Origin: Thiohalophilus sp.
GTDB taxonomy: Bacteria > Pseudomonadota > Gammaproteobacteria > UBA6429 > Thiohalophilaceae
NCBI RefSeq assembly: GCF_034521165.1
Contig: NZ_JAXHMV010000009.1
Span: forward strand, 1-10,255
DNA: 10,255 nucleotides
Direction of reading: 5' to 3'
A program made the translations under genes and the position numbers. The stretch's first letter is position 1; each line of letters starts with the position of its first letter. A model generated the notes under the pieces. The model saw only the letters and a list, made by a program, of their open reading frames with translations. It was not told where the DNA came from and made no database searches. Below are positions 1 through 7,553 of the stretch, in pieces.

Positions 1-24
1 ATCGTAGCGGTCTTTGTTTGTCAT
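1..24 (-). CDS. N-terminal end of a second Fic-protein gene copy (cut by window edge)
   Basis: The first 24 bases encode, on the minus strand, the start MTNKDRYD, identical to the first eight residues of the Fic-domain protein at 8104-8745. The upstream DNA is also nearly identical (see the repeat at 1-217). The match runs to the window edge, so whether this is a full second fic gene or a truncated remnant cannot be told from here. The ATG at 24 is preferred over an in-frame TTG at 120 for the same reason as in the right-hand copy: a TTGACA box lies just upstream of the TTG. This copy reads leftward, out of the window. Confidence 0.5.
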
Positions 25-217
25 CAGGCGTCGCTTCGTAGTTTTACCACAATATGCCGGATCAAGAATGCTGGCGCCGAACTCATCGGCAAGAGCATCA
101 GAGTTATCTTTTACCGGCAAGCTGTCAATAACTCGGGGGTAACCGGTAGGCCGAACCAGGCAGAGCGGATCCGGCGCATAGAAAGAATCGCGCCCGCGGG
201 GCGCTCCCACAGGCCCG
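1..217. repeat. Left copy of 217-bp direct repeat (fic 5' end plus upstream region)
   Basis: Bases 1-217 match 8722-8938 in the same orientation, with three substitutions (at 84, 151 and 208) and no gaps. The match stops abruptly at 218/8939. To the left it reaches the window edge, so the true length is unknown. The repeat contains the first codons of fic, its upstream DNA with a TTGACA box, and the start of a REP-like stretch. The substitutions argue against a simple assembly overlap and for an older duplication. The two copies are 8,721 bp apart. Confidence 0.95.
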
Positions 218-410
218 AGGAAGGTGGATCCGCCTGCGGCTTGATCCACCCTGCTTTTGTGACCCGGTAGGCCGGATCAAGCGCAGCGGATCCGGCTTAT
301 TCGAAATCGCGCCCGCGGGGTGCTCCCACAGGCCCGGGGAAGGTGGATCCGCCTGTGGCTTGATCCACCCTGCTTTCGTGTGATCCGGCAGGCCGGATCA
401 CACGAAGCGG
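142..410. repeat. REP-like tandem repeat, unit about 120 bp, about 2.2 copies
   Basis: Two near-identical units start at about 142 and 262, and a third partial unit starts at about 382. Each begins with a CCGGTAGGCCG-type motif, passes a GGATCCGGC arm, a GCGCCCGCGGGG(C/T)GC segment and a second dyad (GGTGGATC...GATCCACC at 223-250 and 342-369), then restarts. In the second unit GCCGGATC and GATCCGGC form an 8-bp stem at 271-296. In the first unit GCGCCC-GCG-GGGCGC at 190-204 is a perfect dyad. The layout resembles REP/BIME elements of gammaproteobacteria, which are often mobilised by a separate RAYT (TnpA_REP) transposase. No such transposase is seen here. Confidence 0.85.
375..406. repeat. 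Perfect 15-bp inverted repeat overlapping the PII stop codon
   Basis: TTCGTGTGATCCGGC (375-389), a two-base spacer, and its exact reverse complement (392-406) form a near-continuous palindrome. It contains the stop codon and last codons of the PII-like gene. It is a REP-like hairpin and would protect or end the operon mRNA 3' end. No T-tract follows on the minus strand, so it is not a classical intrinsic terminator. Confidence 0.8.
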
Positions 411-736
411 ACGAGGATCCCTTCGCCCCGCTGCCCGTCCGCGATGCGCACGGCTTCGTCCAGGCTCTGGACGTAGACCTTGCCGTCGCCGGGGTGGCCC
501 TCGCCGGTGCGCGCATGACGCGTAATACAGTCGATGACGGCTTCCACCTCATACGCCGGTACGTCGATCTCCAGTTTGCTCATGGAGACGCGCACGGTGG
601 TATCCCCGTTGTCATGGACATGACCGAAACCGTTGACCGGCACCACGGCCACGCCGGGAATGTCCGGCATGGCCGCCAGGGCATCGATCACGGCATCGAC
701 CATGTTGTTGCGGATATAGGCTTTGATCTCTTTCAT
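398..736 (-). CDS. PII-like (GlnB superfamily) protein of the metal-pump-associated type
   Basis: This 112-residue protein has the size and fold signature of the PII signalling family: the start MKEIKAYIR, a middle strand ending YEVEAVIDCI (62-71), the stretch RTGEGHPGDGKVYV (76-89) matching the conserved PII block TGxxGDGKI(F/Y)V with a two-residue insertion, and a C-terminal RIADGQRGEGIL. The T-loop region (about 36-52, beginning GFGHVHDNG) differs from GlnB/GlnK. It is short, has His residues and has no tyrosine for uridylylation, so ordinary nitrogen signalling is unlikely. A PII subgroup linked to heavy-metal RND pumps is known (PII-NG in the literature), and this gene lies 15 nt downstream of the pump gene. 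Its own RBS, AAGAGGAAT, precedes the ATG. A cytoplasmic role sensing metal or nucleotide for the pump is inference. Confidence 0.85.
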   Translation of the reverse strand: MKEIKAYIRNNMVDAVIDALAAMPDIPGVAVVPVNGFGHVHDNGDTTVRVSMSKLEIDVPAYEVEAVIDCITRHARTGEGHPGDGKVYVQSLDEAVRIADGQRGEGILVRFV

Positions 737-751
737 AATGGATTCCTCTTG

Positions 752-3700
752 TCAGATTTTGGCTTCACGGCGCGGCACGGCGAACCAGCGATAGACACTC
801 GGCAGCACCAGCAGGGTCAGCAGGGTCGAGGTGACCAGGCCGCCGATGACCACGGCCGCCAGCGGTCGCTGCACGTTGGCACCGATACCACTGGCCAGCA
901 GCAGCGGGATCAACCCGAGGATGGCCACCGAGGCGGTCATCAATACCGGACGCAGGCGACGTTCAGCACCGACTCGTACGGCCTCCAGCGTCTCCATACC
1001 CTGTTCTCGCAACTGGTTAATGTACGAGACCATCACCACGCCGTTGAGCACGGCCACCCCGAACACGGCGATGAAGCCCACGGCACCCGGCACTGACAGA
1101 TACAGTCCGGATATCCACAGGGCAATGATGCCACCGGTGATGGCAAACGGCACATTCAAAAAGATCAGCACCGCGTAGCGCAGGCTGCCGAAAGCCGAGA
1201 ACAGCATCAAAAAGATCAGCGCCAGGGTGATGGGCACCACGATGTACAGGGTTTGCATGGCGCGGCGCTGGTTCTCGAACTGGCCGCCGTATTCGACGTA
1301 ATAACCGGCCGGCAGATCGATTTCACTGTTGACCCGCTTCTCGATATCAGACACCACGCTGCCCATGTCGCGCCCGCGCACATTGAGCTGCACGAACACC
1401 CGGCGGCTGGCCTTGGCCCGCGAGATCTTCTTGGGCCCGACGAACACCTCCACGTCCGCCACGCGCGACAGCGGGATCAGCGCACCCTCGGCGGTGCGCA
1501 GGGGCAGGTTGCGGATCTGATCGATCCGCTCCCGGCTCTGCGCGGCCAGGCGCACGAAGATGTCGAAACGGCGAATGCCTTCGAACACCTGCCCCGCCGT
1601 GGCGCCGCCGATGCCGGTCTCCACCGCGTTCAGCACCTCATCCAGGGCGATGCCGTAACGGGCCAGTTCCCCGCGATCGGGCGCACCACCACCTGCGGCT
1701 TGCCGCCCTGTTGCTGCATGCGCACGTCGACCGCGCCGTCCACCCCTCTGGCGATGTGCTGGATCTTCTCCCCGTATTCGGCCAGCTCATCCAGGTCCTC
1801 GCCATACAGGCTGATCACCACCTGGGCCATGATCCCCGACAGCAGTTCGTCGGTGCGCAGGGCGATGGGCTGGGAGAAGTTGTTGGCCAGTCCCGGCAGT
1901 TCGGCCTGCAGCCGCTCGGCCATCACACTTTGCAGTTGTTCATAACTGCGCCCGCTGTCCCACTTGTCGAGTGGCTTGAGGGCGACCAGCGAGGCCACCA
2001 CGTTCACCGGCTCGGGATCGCCGCCGACCTCGGCGCGGCCGACGCGGGCGTAGGTGCCCTTGACCTCCGGGAACTCGTCGAAGATCGCCTGGATATGGCT
2101 GGAGTATTCGATGGATTTATCCAGGTTGGTGCCGGGGGGCAGCGTCGAGCGCACCAGGAAGGTGCCCTCGCGCAGGGTCGGCACAAATTCCGTACCCAGA
2201 AACGGAAACAGGGTCAAACTCGCGGCAAACACGGCCACCGCCGTCCCGAACACCGCCTTCGGACGTTGCACCACGGTCCGGATGACCGGGCGGTAGACCT
2301 GTTTGAGCCAGCCCACCAGCCGGGGCTCACCGTGGGCGCTGCCTTTGGAGAACACCAGGCTGGCCAGCACCGGCACCAGGGTCAGCGCCATGAGCAACGC
2401 ACCTGCCAGGGCAAAGGAGATGGTATAGGCCATGGGCGAGAACATCTTGCCCTCCACCCCCTGCAGGGTGAACAGCGGCAGGAACACGATGATGATGATG
2501 CCGATAGCGAACACGACCGGCCGGGCCACCTCGCGGGCGGCCTCGCCCACCAGTCGGACCATGCTGATCTTCTCGTTCTGTCTTTCCTCCATGTGACGGA
2601 AGATGTTCTCCACCACCACCACGGCGCCGTCGACCATCATGCCGATGCCGATGGCCAGGCCGCCCAGACTCATCAGGTTGGCGGACATACCCACGTAGTC
2701 CATGGCGATGAAGGCTGCCAGCACCGCCAGCGGCAGACTGGCGATCACGATCAGCGTCGAGCGTACATTGCCCAGGAACAGGTACAGCAGCACCAGCACC
2801 AGTACGGCGCCTTCCAGCAGCGCCTTCTCCACCGTGCCGACGGCCTTGGAGACCAGATCGCCCTGGGAGTAGTAGTCATTGAGCACCATCCCATCGGGCA
2901 GGGCCTGGTTGATGGCCTCCGCCTTCTTTTCGATGGCGCCGAGCAGTTCCTGGGTGTTGGTATAGATCAGCTTGAGCACGAAGCCGCCTACCGCTTCTTC
3001 CCCGTTGGCGACCAGAGCACCACGGCGGATGGCGGGACCGTAGCTCACCTCGGCCACGTCGCCCAGATAGACCGGGGTGCCGCCCTTCTCGCGGATCAGG
3101 ATGTTGCGCAGATCCTCCAGGCCCTTGTCGCCGGGCTGCACCCAGCCGTAGCCACGGATGATGTACTCCTCGCCACCGCGATTGATGAACGAGGCGCCCA
3201 CATTACGGTTGTTGGCGACAATGGCGCGGCGTACATCGGCGATGCCCAGGTCCCGCGCCACCAGCGCATCCTGATCCAGTTTCACCTGGTACTGTTTCTC
3301 ATCGCCGCCGATGGAGAGCACGCCGGTCACCCCGGGGACGGTGCGCAGCATGGGTTTGGCGATCCAGTCCTGGGCGGTGCGCAGTGCCATTGGTGAGTGG
3401 TTGGCGCCCTCCGCATTCTCGATGGTGTACATGAACACCCGACCCAGACCGCTGGTGATGGGCCCCAGTTCCGGCTCGCCCAGCCCCTTGGGGATCGCCT
3501 CGCGGGCCTTGGCCAGGCGCTCCATCACCAGCCGGCGGGCGAAGTAGATGTCGGTGCCGTCCTCGAAATAGATGTTCACCCTTGAGAGCCCGAAGATGGA
3601 GGTGCTCTGCACCCGTTTCAGGCCGGGCAGGCCGTACATGGAGATCTCCACCGGATAGGAGATCAGCGTCTCCACGTCCACCGGCGAGAGGCCGGGGCTG

Positions 3701-3855
3701 GCGGTGAAGACCTGGACCATGGACGGCGTGACATCGGGAAACGAATCGATGGGCACCCGCTGCAGGGAATAGACACCGGCACCGGCCAGGCCGAGCACCA
3801 GCACCAGGGTCAGCAGGCGGTTGGCGAGCGCCGCGCGTATCAGTTTGTCGATCAT
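752..3855 (-). pseudogene. czcA: CzcA/CusA-family HME-RND heavy-metal efflux pump, split by one frameshift
   Basis: This is a proton-driven inner-membrane pump. The first frame (3855 to 1630) gives 741 residues: TM1 at about 14-31, the porter domain, the TM2-TM6 block from about 345, and GIGMMVDGAVVVVEN at 403-417 with charged D409 and E416 in TM4. It runs out of frame after QVVVRP (721-726). The homologous continuation (DRGELARYGIALDEVLNAVETGIGG) resumes in the neighbouring frame, ending at 752 with TM8-TM12. One missing G on the minus strand next to 1678 explains the break. Repaired, the protein would be about 1,034 residues, normal for the family. The CzcA aspartate three residues before the LIVDG-type motif is Gly (G403), and the three CusA methionines are not evident, so a divalent metal is more likely than Cu/Ag. 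RBS GGGGAG lies before the ATG. Real mutation and sequencing error cannot be separated here. Confidence 0.9.
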
Positions 3856-3867
3856 ACGGCTCTCCCC

Positions 3868-5112
3868 TTAGTGGTTGTGGGCGGCGCTGCGGCCACCGGC
3901 GGTCATGACGGATTTCAGATCGAAGGCACCGGCAACCACCAGTGCCTCTCCGGGATGCAGGCCGGCGATCACCTCCACCTGGCCGCCGGACTCTTCGCCC
4001 AGTACCACCGGGACGGCGCGATACGCCCCCGGCTCGTCGCCGGGCACGAATACCATGGGCTTGTCCTCGATGCGCTGCACCGCGTCCACGGGCACCAGGG
4101 CGGTCTCCCCACCCTCGGCCACATGGATGGAGGCGGTGCCGAACATGCCGGCGCGCAGCAGATGGTCGCGGTTGTCGACCGTGGCGCGAAGATCGAGCGT
4201 GCGCGAGTCGCGATCCAGCGCCCGCGAGATCCAGTCGACCCGCCCCTCGAAGGTCTCATCGGGCAGGGCGCGCAGGCGCAGATGCACCTGCTGGCCGTCT
4301 GCCAGGGCCGGGATATGGCGTTCATAGGCCTGGATCATGACCCACATGCGGCTGTCATCGACCACATGAATCGGAGTCGCTTCCGGGCCAACGGTCTGTC
4401 CCGGTGCCACATCACGCTGCTGGACGACTCCGTCGATGGGACTGGTCAGGACATAACGCGACAGGGGTGTCTTGCCGCCGGCCTCGATAGCCTTGACGGC
4501 TTCACGCGAGAGACCATACAGGCGCAGTTCCTCGGCCGCGGCCTCCAGTTCGGCCCGGGCCTGGCGATAGCGCGCCCGGGCTTCCAGCAATGCCGCCTCG
4601 CTGGAAATTTCCTGAGCCGCAAGCTCCTGCTCGCGGTTATAGTTGGCCTGTTCCGTGTTGAATCGCGCGCGGGCGGTCAGATACTGGGCCTTGGCCTTGC
4701 CCAGGGCCACGCTGTCCATGATCAGCACCGGCTCGCCGGCCCGTACCGGCGCGCCCAGATCCTTGACCACTTCGACGACCTTGGCGCGCAGCCGCGGGCC
4801 GATCCGGGCGATGCGATCGGCGTCGAAGTCCAGTGTGGCCGGCAGGCGGACAACCGCCTCGGCGCTGCCGCGCTCGGCTTTCTCCACCTTGAGGTTCAGC
4901 CGTTTGTGCTGGGCCTCGCTCAGATGGACCGCGTTTTCCTTGTGCTTTTCCTCGCCGTCCGCTTCCTTGTGAGCGCCTTCTTCGACATGCCGTTCATGCT
5001 CGCCCGCCGGTTCGGCGGCGTGGTCTTCTTCGGCGGCCAGCGGCGCGCCGATGGGCAGGGCCAGGCCGCCCAGCATTAACAGTATATAAAGGTGTGTCTG
5101 TCGGATAGTCAT
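3868..5112 (-). CDS. czcB: Periplasmic adaptor (membrane fusion) subunit of the metal RND pump, CzcB-like
   Basis: This 414-residue protein links the RND pump to the outer-membrane channel. It has a signal peptide (hydrophobic 8-26, ending LAA), then an acidic His-rich segment (about 28-63, with His at 31, 39, 42, 48, 57 and 63) suited to binding divalent metal. Next come a lipoyl-like half domain (IGPRLRAKVVEVVKDLGAPV), an alpha-helical hairpin rich in Ala/Glu/Arg (about 135-200), the second lipoyl half (SPIDGVVQQRDVAPGQTVG), a beta-barrel and a membrane-proximal domain. It ends HNH. Its start overlaps the stop of the upstream gene by one base (TAATG), implying translational coupling, and it stops 12 nt before the pump gene. 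His in place of CusB-type methionines points to Zn/Co/Cd/Ni-type substrates, which is inference. Confidence 0.92.
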   Translation of the reverse strand: MTIRQTHLYILLMLGGLALPIGAPLAAEEDHAAEPAGEHERHVEEGAHKEADGEEKHKENAVHLSEAQHKRLNLKVEKAERGSAEAVVRLPATLDFDADRIARIGPRLRAKVVEVVKDLGAPVRAGEPVLIMDSVALGKAKAQYLTARARFNTEQANYNREQELAAQEISSEAALLEARARYRQARAELEAAAEELRLYGLSREAVKAIEAGGKTPLSRYVLTSPIDGVVQQRDVAPGQTVGPEATPIHVVDDSRMWVMIQAYERHIPALADGQQVHLRLRALPDETFEGRVDWISRALDRDSRTLDLRATVDNRDHLLRAGMFGTASIHVAEGGETALVPVDAVQRIEDKPMVFVPGDEPGAYRAVPVVLGEESGGQVEVIAGLHPGEALVVAGAFDLKSVMTAGGRSAAHNH

Positions 5113-6410
5113 TATGATTTCTCCCGGGAATCGGTTTTAGGTACGCCCTGCCCCATGTGAATCAGGCCACCCGTGGCCCGCTCCAGCGCCGTGGCGGCGC
5201 TGATCAATTCGTCAAGGGCATCCAGATAGGTGCGGCGCACGTTGAGCAGGTTGTCCTGGGCAGTGGTGATCGCCGGCGCGCCGACCTTGCCCTCGCTGAA
5301 CGCGACGCGGGTCAGACGCAGGTTCTGTTCGGCGGCCGCGAGCATATCGTCGTTCAGTAGATCCACACGACGGCGGGCCGCGCGATAGTCGGCGATCCCC
5401 TGTAATGTTTCGCGACGCACCTGCAACATCAGCGCATCACGCTCCACCTGGGCCAGTTGCAATCGTTCACCGGCGGCCGCCTGCTCCCCGCTGTAATAAT
5501 GAAACAGGGGAATCGGCACGGAGACGCCCAGACCGGTGATCTCCGCGGACTCTTCCTCTTTATAGAACCCCATGATGGTGAGATTGGGGATGATCTCCCG
5601 GTTGGCCAGGCGCAACTCCTTGCGGGCCGCCAGCACCGCCTGGGCCGAGCCGGCCAGATCGCGCCGCCGATCCAATGCGCGGCGTACCAGCGTATTGGTA
5701 TTGGGCAGATTCAGGGCCACCGGTTGCAGTTCACCTTGCGGCTCCAGGGGGCGCGAGGGATCGATGTTGAGTATTTCGGCCAGGGTGAGCCGGGCGCGAG
5801 TCAGGTCCCGTTCGGCCCTGACCCGCTCGGCGCGGGCCCGGCCCAGCCCGATTACCGCCACGTTGACCTCCATCCGGGTCGCCTCCCCGGCCTGTTTGCG
5901 GCGCCGGGCATAACGCTGAAGACGCTCGGCCAGCTCCACCACCCGTTCGGCGGTGCGCACCGCCTCGCGGGCCAGCAGAACCCGCATGAAGGCGCGGCGC
6001 GTGCGCGCGGCGACGCTGGTGCGCAGAAAATCCAGTTCGTTGCGGGCCGCTTTGGTACGCAGGTTCGCGGCCTCCTCGCGCAGGTCACCCTTGTTGCCCA
6101 TCCAGATTTCCTGCTTGAGGGTAATGCCCAGATCCGTGGTACTGCTGCCATCGGGTGCTTCGCGGTCCGCCCTTTCCAGTTCCAGCTCCGGGTTGGAGGG
6201 AAACAAACGCCCGGCATGTTCGGCCTCGCCGGCGCGGATACCCACGCGCCGTTGTGCCGCCTGAATGGCATAGTTGTATTCCATGGCGCGGCTTAACGCG
6301 GCATCCAGGCTGAGTCGGGCCGGTGTCGGATCAGGCGACGCCACAGACTGGCTAATTGCCGCCAGCAAGCACAGGCCGACCACGGTTAAATATCGAAGGG
6401 ATGAATACAC
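5112..6410 (-). CDS. czcC: TolC-family outer-membrane channel of the metal efflux system, CzcC-like
   Basis: This 432-residue protein forms the outer-membrane exit duct. A signal peptide (about 1-25, YLTVVGLCLLAAISQSVAS) is followed by two repeated TolC/OEP halves: LSLDAALSRAMEYNYAIQAA opening the first, with long Arg/Glu/Ala-rich helices, and LRLANREIIPNLTIMGFYK plus GVSVPIPLFHYYSGE in the second. This is the usual layout of CzcC/CusC-type proteins, at normal length. The start is a GTG (6410-6408) with a strong AGGAG eight bases upstream. The stop overlaps the adaptor start (TAATG), so it is the first gene of the pump transcription unit, 236 bp after the czcI-like gene. No lipobox cysteine is seen in the signal peptide, so unlike CusC it is probably not a lipoprotein. 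Confidence 0.9.
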   Translation of the reverse strand: MYSSLRYLTVVGLCLLAAISQSVASPDPTPARLSLDAALSRAMEYNYAIQAAQRRVGIRAGEAEHAGRLFPSNPELELERADREAPDGSSTTDLGITLKQEIWMGNKGDLREEAANLRTKAARNELDFLRTSVAARTRRAFMRVLLAREAVRTAERVVELAERLQRYARRRKQAGEATRMEVNVAVIGLGRARAERVRAERDLTRARLTLAEILNIDPSRPLEPQGELQPVALNLPNTNTLVRRALDRRRDLAGSAQAVLAARKELRLANREIIPNLTIMGFYKEEESAEITGLGVSVPIPLFHYYSGEQAAAGERLQLAQVERDALMLQVRRETLQGIADYRAARRRVDLLNDDMLAAAEQNLRLTRVAFSEGKVGAPAITTAQDNLLNVRRTYLDALDELISAATALERATGGLIHMGQGVPKTDSREKS

Positions 6411-6646
6411 GATGTCATCTCCTGTTGTGTTTCAATTGTCGGGATACGGACGGTCAGGCCGTCGAATCTTGAACCGCTGCACGGGTGAACAGAGATGATC
6501 TGTGATCCATCGAACGTTCATCGGCGGCAAAACATCATGCCGGTTATACATACGTCGACGGTCAACATGTGAGACGCTCATGCGCCACCATGTACCATGG
6601 AAATCATGGACGGATCAGTCCGGCAGTCGGACCAGTAACCAGATGA
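6411..6646. promoter_or_regulatory. Leader region between the czcI-like gene and the efflux operon
   Basis: No gene is visible in these 236 bases. They hold the AGGAG ribosome site of the outer-membrane channel gene, a GACGG-TCAGG-CCGTC dyad (6449-6463) about 40 bases before its GTG, a weaker ACAGA-GATGA-TCTGT dyad (6489-6503), and a GAACGTTC palindrome (6513-6520). I found no convincing -35/-10 pair with normal spacing, so the pump genes may be read from the promoter of the czcI-like gene or from an activator-dependent one. Confidence 0.4.
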
Positions 6647-6964
6647 TCAGCTGAGGGAGATCGGGGGTGGAGTTGGCGGCGCGTGGCCGGGATGTTCGGG
6701 ACGAATCGTTGACAGAATTGCCCAGTCGTGGCCGGTGGCGATCAGGCCATTAAATCGGGATTCCGTGGGAACAGAAAGGAAATGGGCCTGACCGTGGCAA
6801 CAGTGGTGAGAGGCGGCCTGTGTCGTCTTATCGGGATGCTTGTTATCAGGGGTCGACTCGGGATGATGTTGCCCGTTCAGCGCTTCGGCATGCAGATCGA
6901 CGGCGATGGCCGTATTGCCGACCAGCAATAAAAACGACAGAAACAGGATAGCTATCCCACGCAT
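6647..6964 (-). CDS. Small exported His-rich protein, CzcI-like
   Basis: From the ATG at 6964 (AGGA 11 bases upstream) this gives 105 residues: a signal peptide (MRGIAILFLSFLLLVGNTAIA), then a mature part rich in His (11 in all) with a HHCCHGQAH cluster at 53-61 and a Pro-rich tail (HPGHAPPTPPP). A longer upstream start is possible but would put residues before a clean signal peptide. Its position just upstream of the channel gene, on the same strand, matches czcI-czcC-czcB-czcA of Cupriavidus metallidurans, where CzcI is a small periplasmic protein linked to expression of the efflux system. Family assignment rests on position, size and composition rather than on a strict motif. A periplasmic metal-binding role is inferred. 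Confidence 0.7.
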   Translation of the reverse strand: MRGIAILFLSFLLLVGNTAIAVDLHAEALNGQHHPESTPDNKHPDKTTQAASHHCCHGQAHFLSVPTESRFNGLIATGHDWAILSTIRPEHPGHAPPTPPPISLS

Positions 6965-7211
6965 GGTTTTTATCCTAACGTAAAGTGCCAACCAAAACAA
7001 ACCCTTTAAAACCACACAAGAGACGATGACATAAAAGTGAAATAAACAACGGTCGCCATGCCGCCTGGCATCAATTGTTACCGGGCGTATCCTTTCCTAG
7101 AGGGATGGCGGTTATTTTTTGTAGTCATCTTGGTGCGATACCCTTGTGTGCCGAAGTAAGCTGTAAACATATTAATTATGAAAGAATACGCTTGATGAAA
7201 GAAGCAGACAA
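6965..7211. promoter_or_regulatory. Divergent intergenic region between czcI-like gene and ynfA
   Basis: These 247 bases separate two divergent genes and must hold promoters for both. An ATGCC-GCCT-GGCAT dyad lies at 7058-7071, and an imperfect ATCC...GGAT dyad lies at 7089-7106. For ynfA, TTGTGT (7144-7149) and CATATT (7168-7173, spacer 18) form a weak promoter candidate. For the leftward gene I see no strong match. A shared metal-responsive operator is plausible but not shown. Confidence 0.4.
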
Positions 7212-7553
7212 ATGAATCTGTTCGCGGCCTGGTTCTGGTATGTGGCGGCGGCAGTTTTTGAAATTGCCGGTTGTTATACGCTATGGATGTGGTTGCGCCT
7301 TGATCGCAGCGCGCTTTGGCTATTGCCAGGCATCATCGCGCTTTTTCTGTTCGCCGCTATTTTGACCCGTGTCGATCTGAGCCTGGCCGGACGCACCTAT
7401 GCCGCGTACGGCGGGATTTACATTATTGCCTCGTTGGTCTGGGTCGTGATTGTAGAACAGAGTCGTCCCCTACCCAGTGATATTCTTGGTGCGGCAATCA
7501 TTTTGCTGGGTTCAGCGGTGATCCTGATGGGCGGAAGATTGTCAGGCTCATGA
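7212..7553 (+). CDS. ynfA: YnfA family (UPF0060) small membrane protein
   Basis: This 113-residue, very hydrophobic protein has four predicted transmembrane helices (about 5-25, 33-51, 62-80 and 88-108). Diagnostic stretches are FEIAGCYTLWMWLR (16-29, with the membrane Glu at 17), AGRTYAAYGGIYI in the middle, and a Gly-rich last helix (GAAIILLGSAVILMGGR), all matching E. coli YnfA. The family resembles the small multidrug resistance (SMR) transporters, and some members have been reported to export cationic compounds. A GAAAGAAG ribosome site lies before the ATG. It reads away from the czc-like cluster, so a part in metal or biocide tolerance is suggested by position only. Confidence 0.93.
   Translation: MNLFAAWFWYVAAAVFEIAGCYTLWMWLRLDRSALWLLPGIIALFLFAAILTRVDLSLAGRTYAAYGGIYIIASLVWVVIVEQSRPLPSDILGAAIILLGSAVILMGGRLSGS

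Noticed and set aside
1..217. Terminal repeat as an assembly overlap of a circular contig
   Set aside because: Three substitutions separate the copies, and unrelated sequence continues for 1.3 kb past the right copy, so a simple circular overlap does not fit.
320..1096. Plus-strand open frame across the REP-like repeat and the PII gene
   Set aside because: It begins in a repeat and then runs antisense to the PII and pump genes. The translation is His/Asp/Gly-rich without family features.
1670..1684. Programmed -1 frameshift in the pump gene
   Set aside because: There is no X_XXY_YYZ heptamer at the junction, and members of this family are not known to need frameshifting.
1711..3396. Long plus-strand open frame opposite the pump gene
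   Set aside because: It is antisense to a clear RND coding region. The product is His/Gln-rich with no domain pattern, typical of the complement of GC-rich coding DNA.
3871..5079. Long plus-strand open frame opposite the adaptor gene
   Set aside because: It is the antisense shadow of the CzcB-like gene, with no independent motif or ribosome site.
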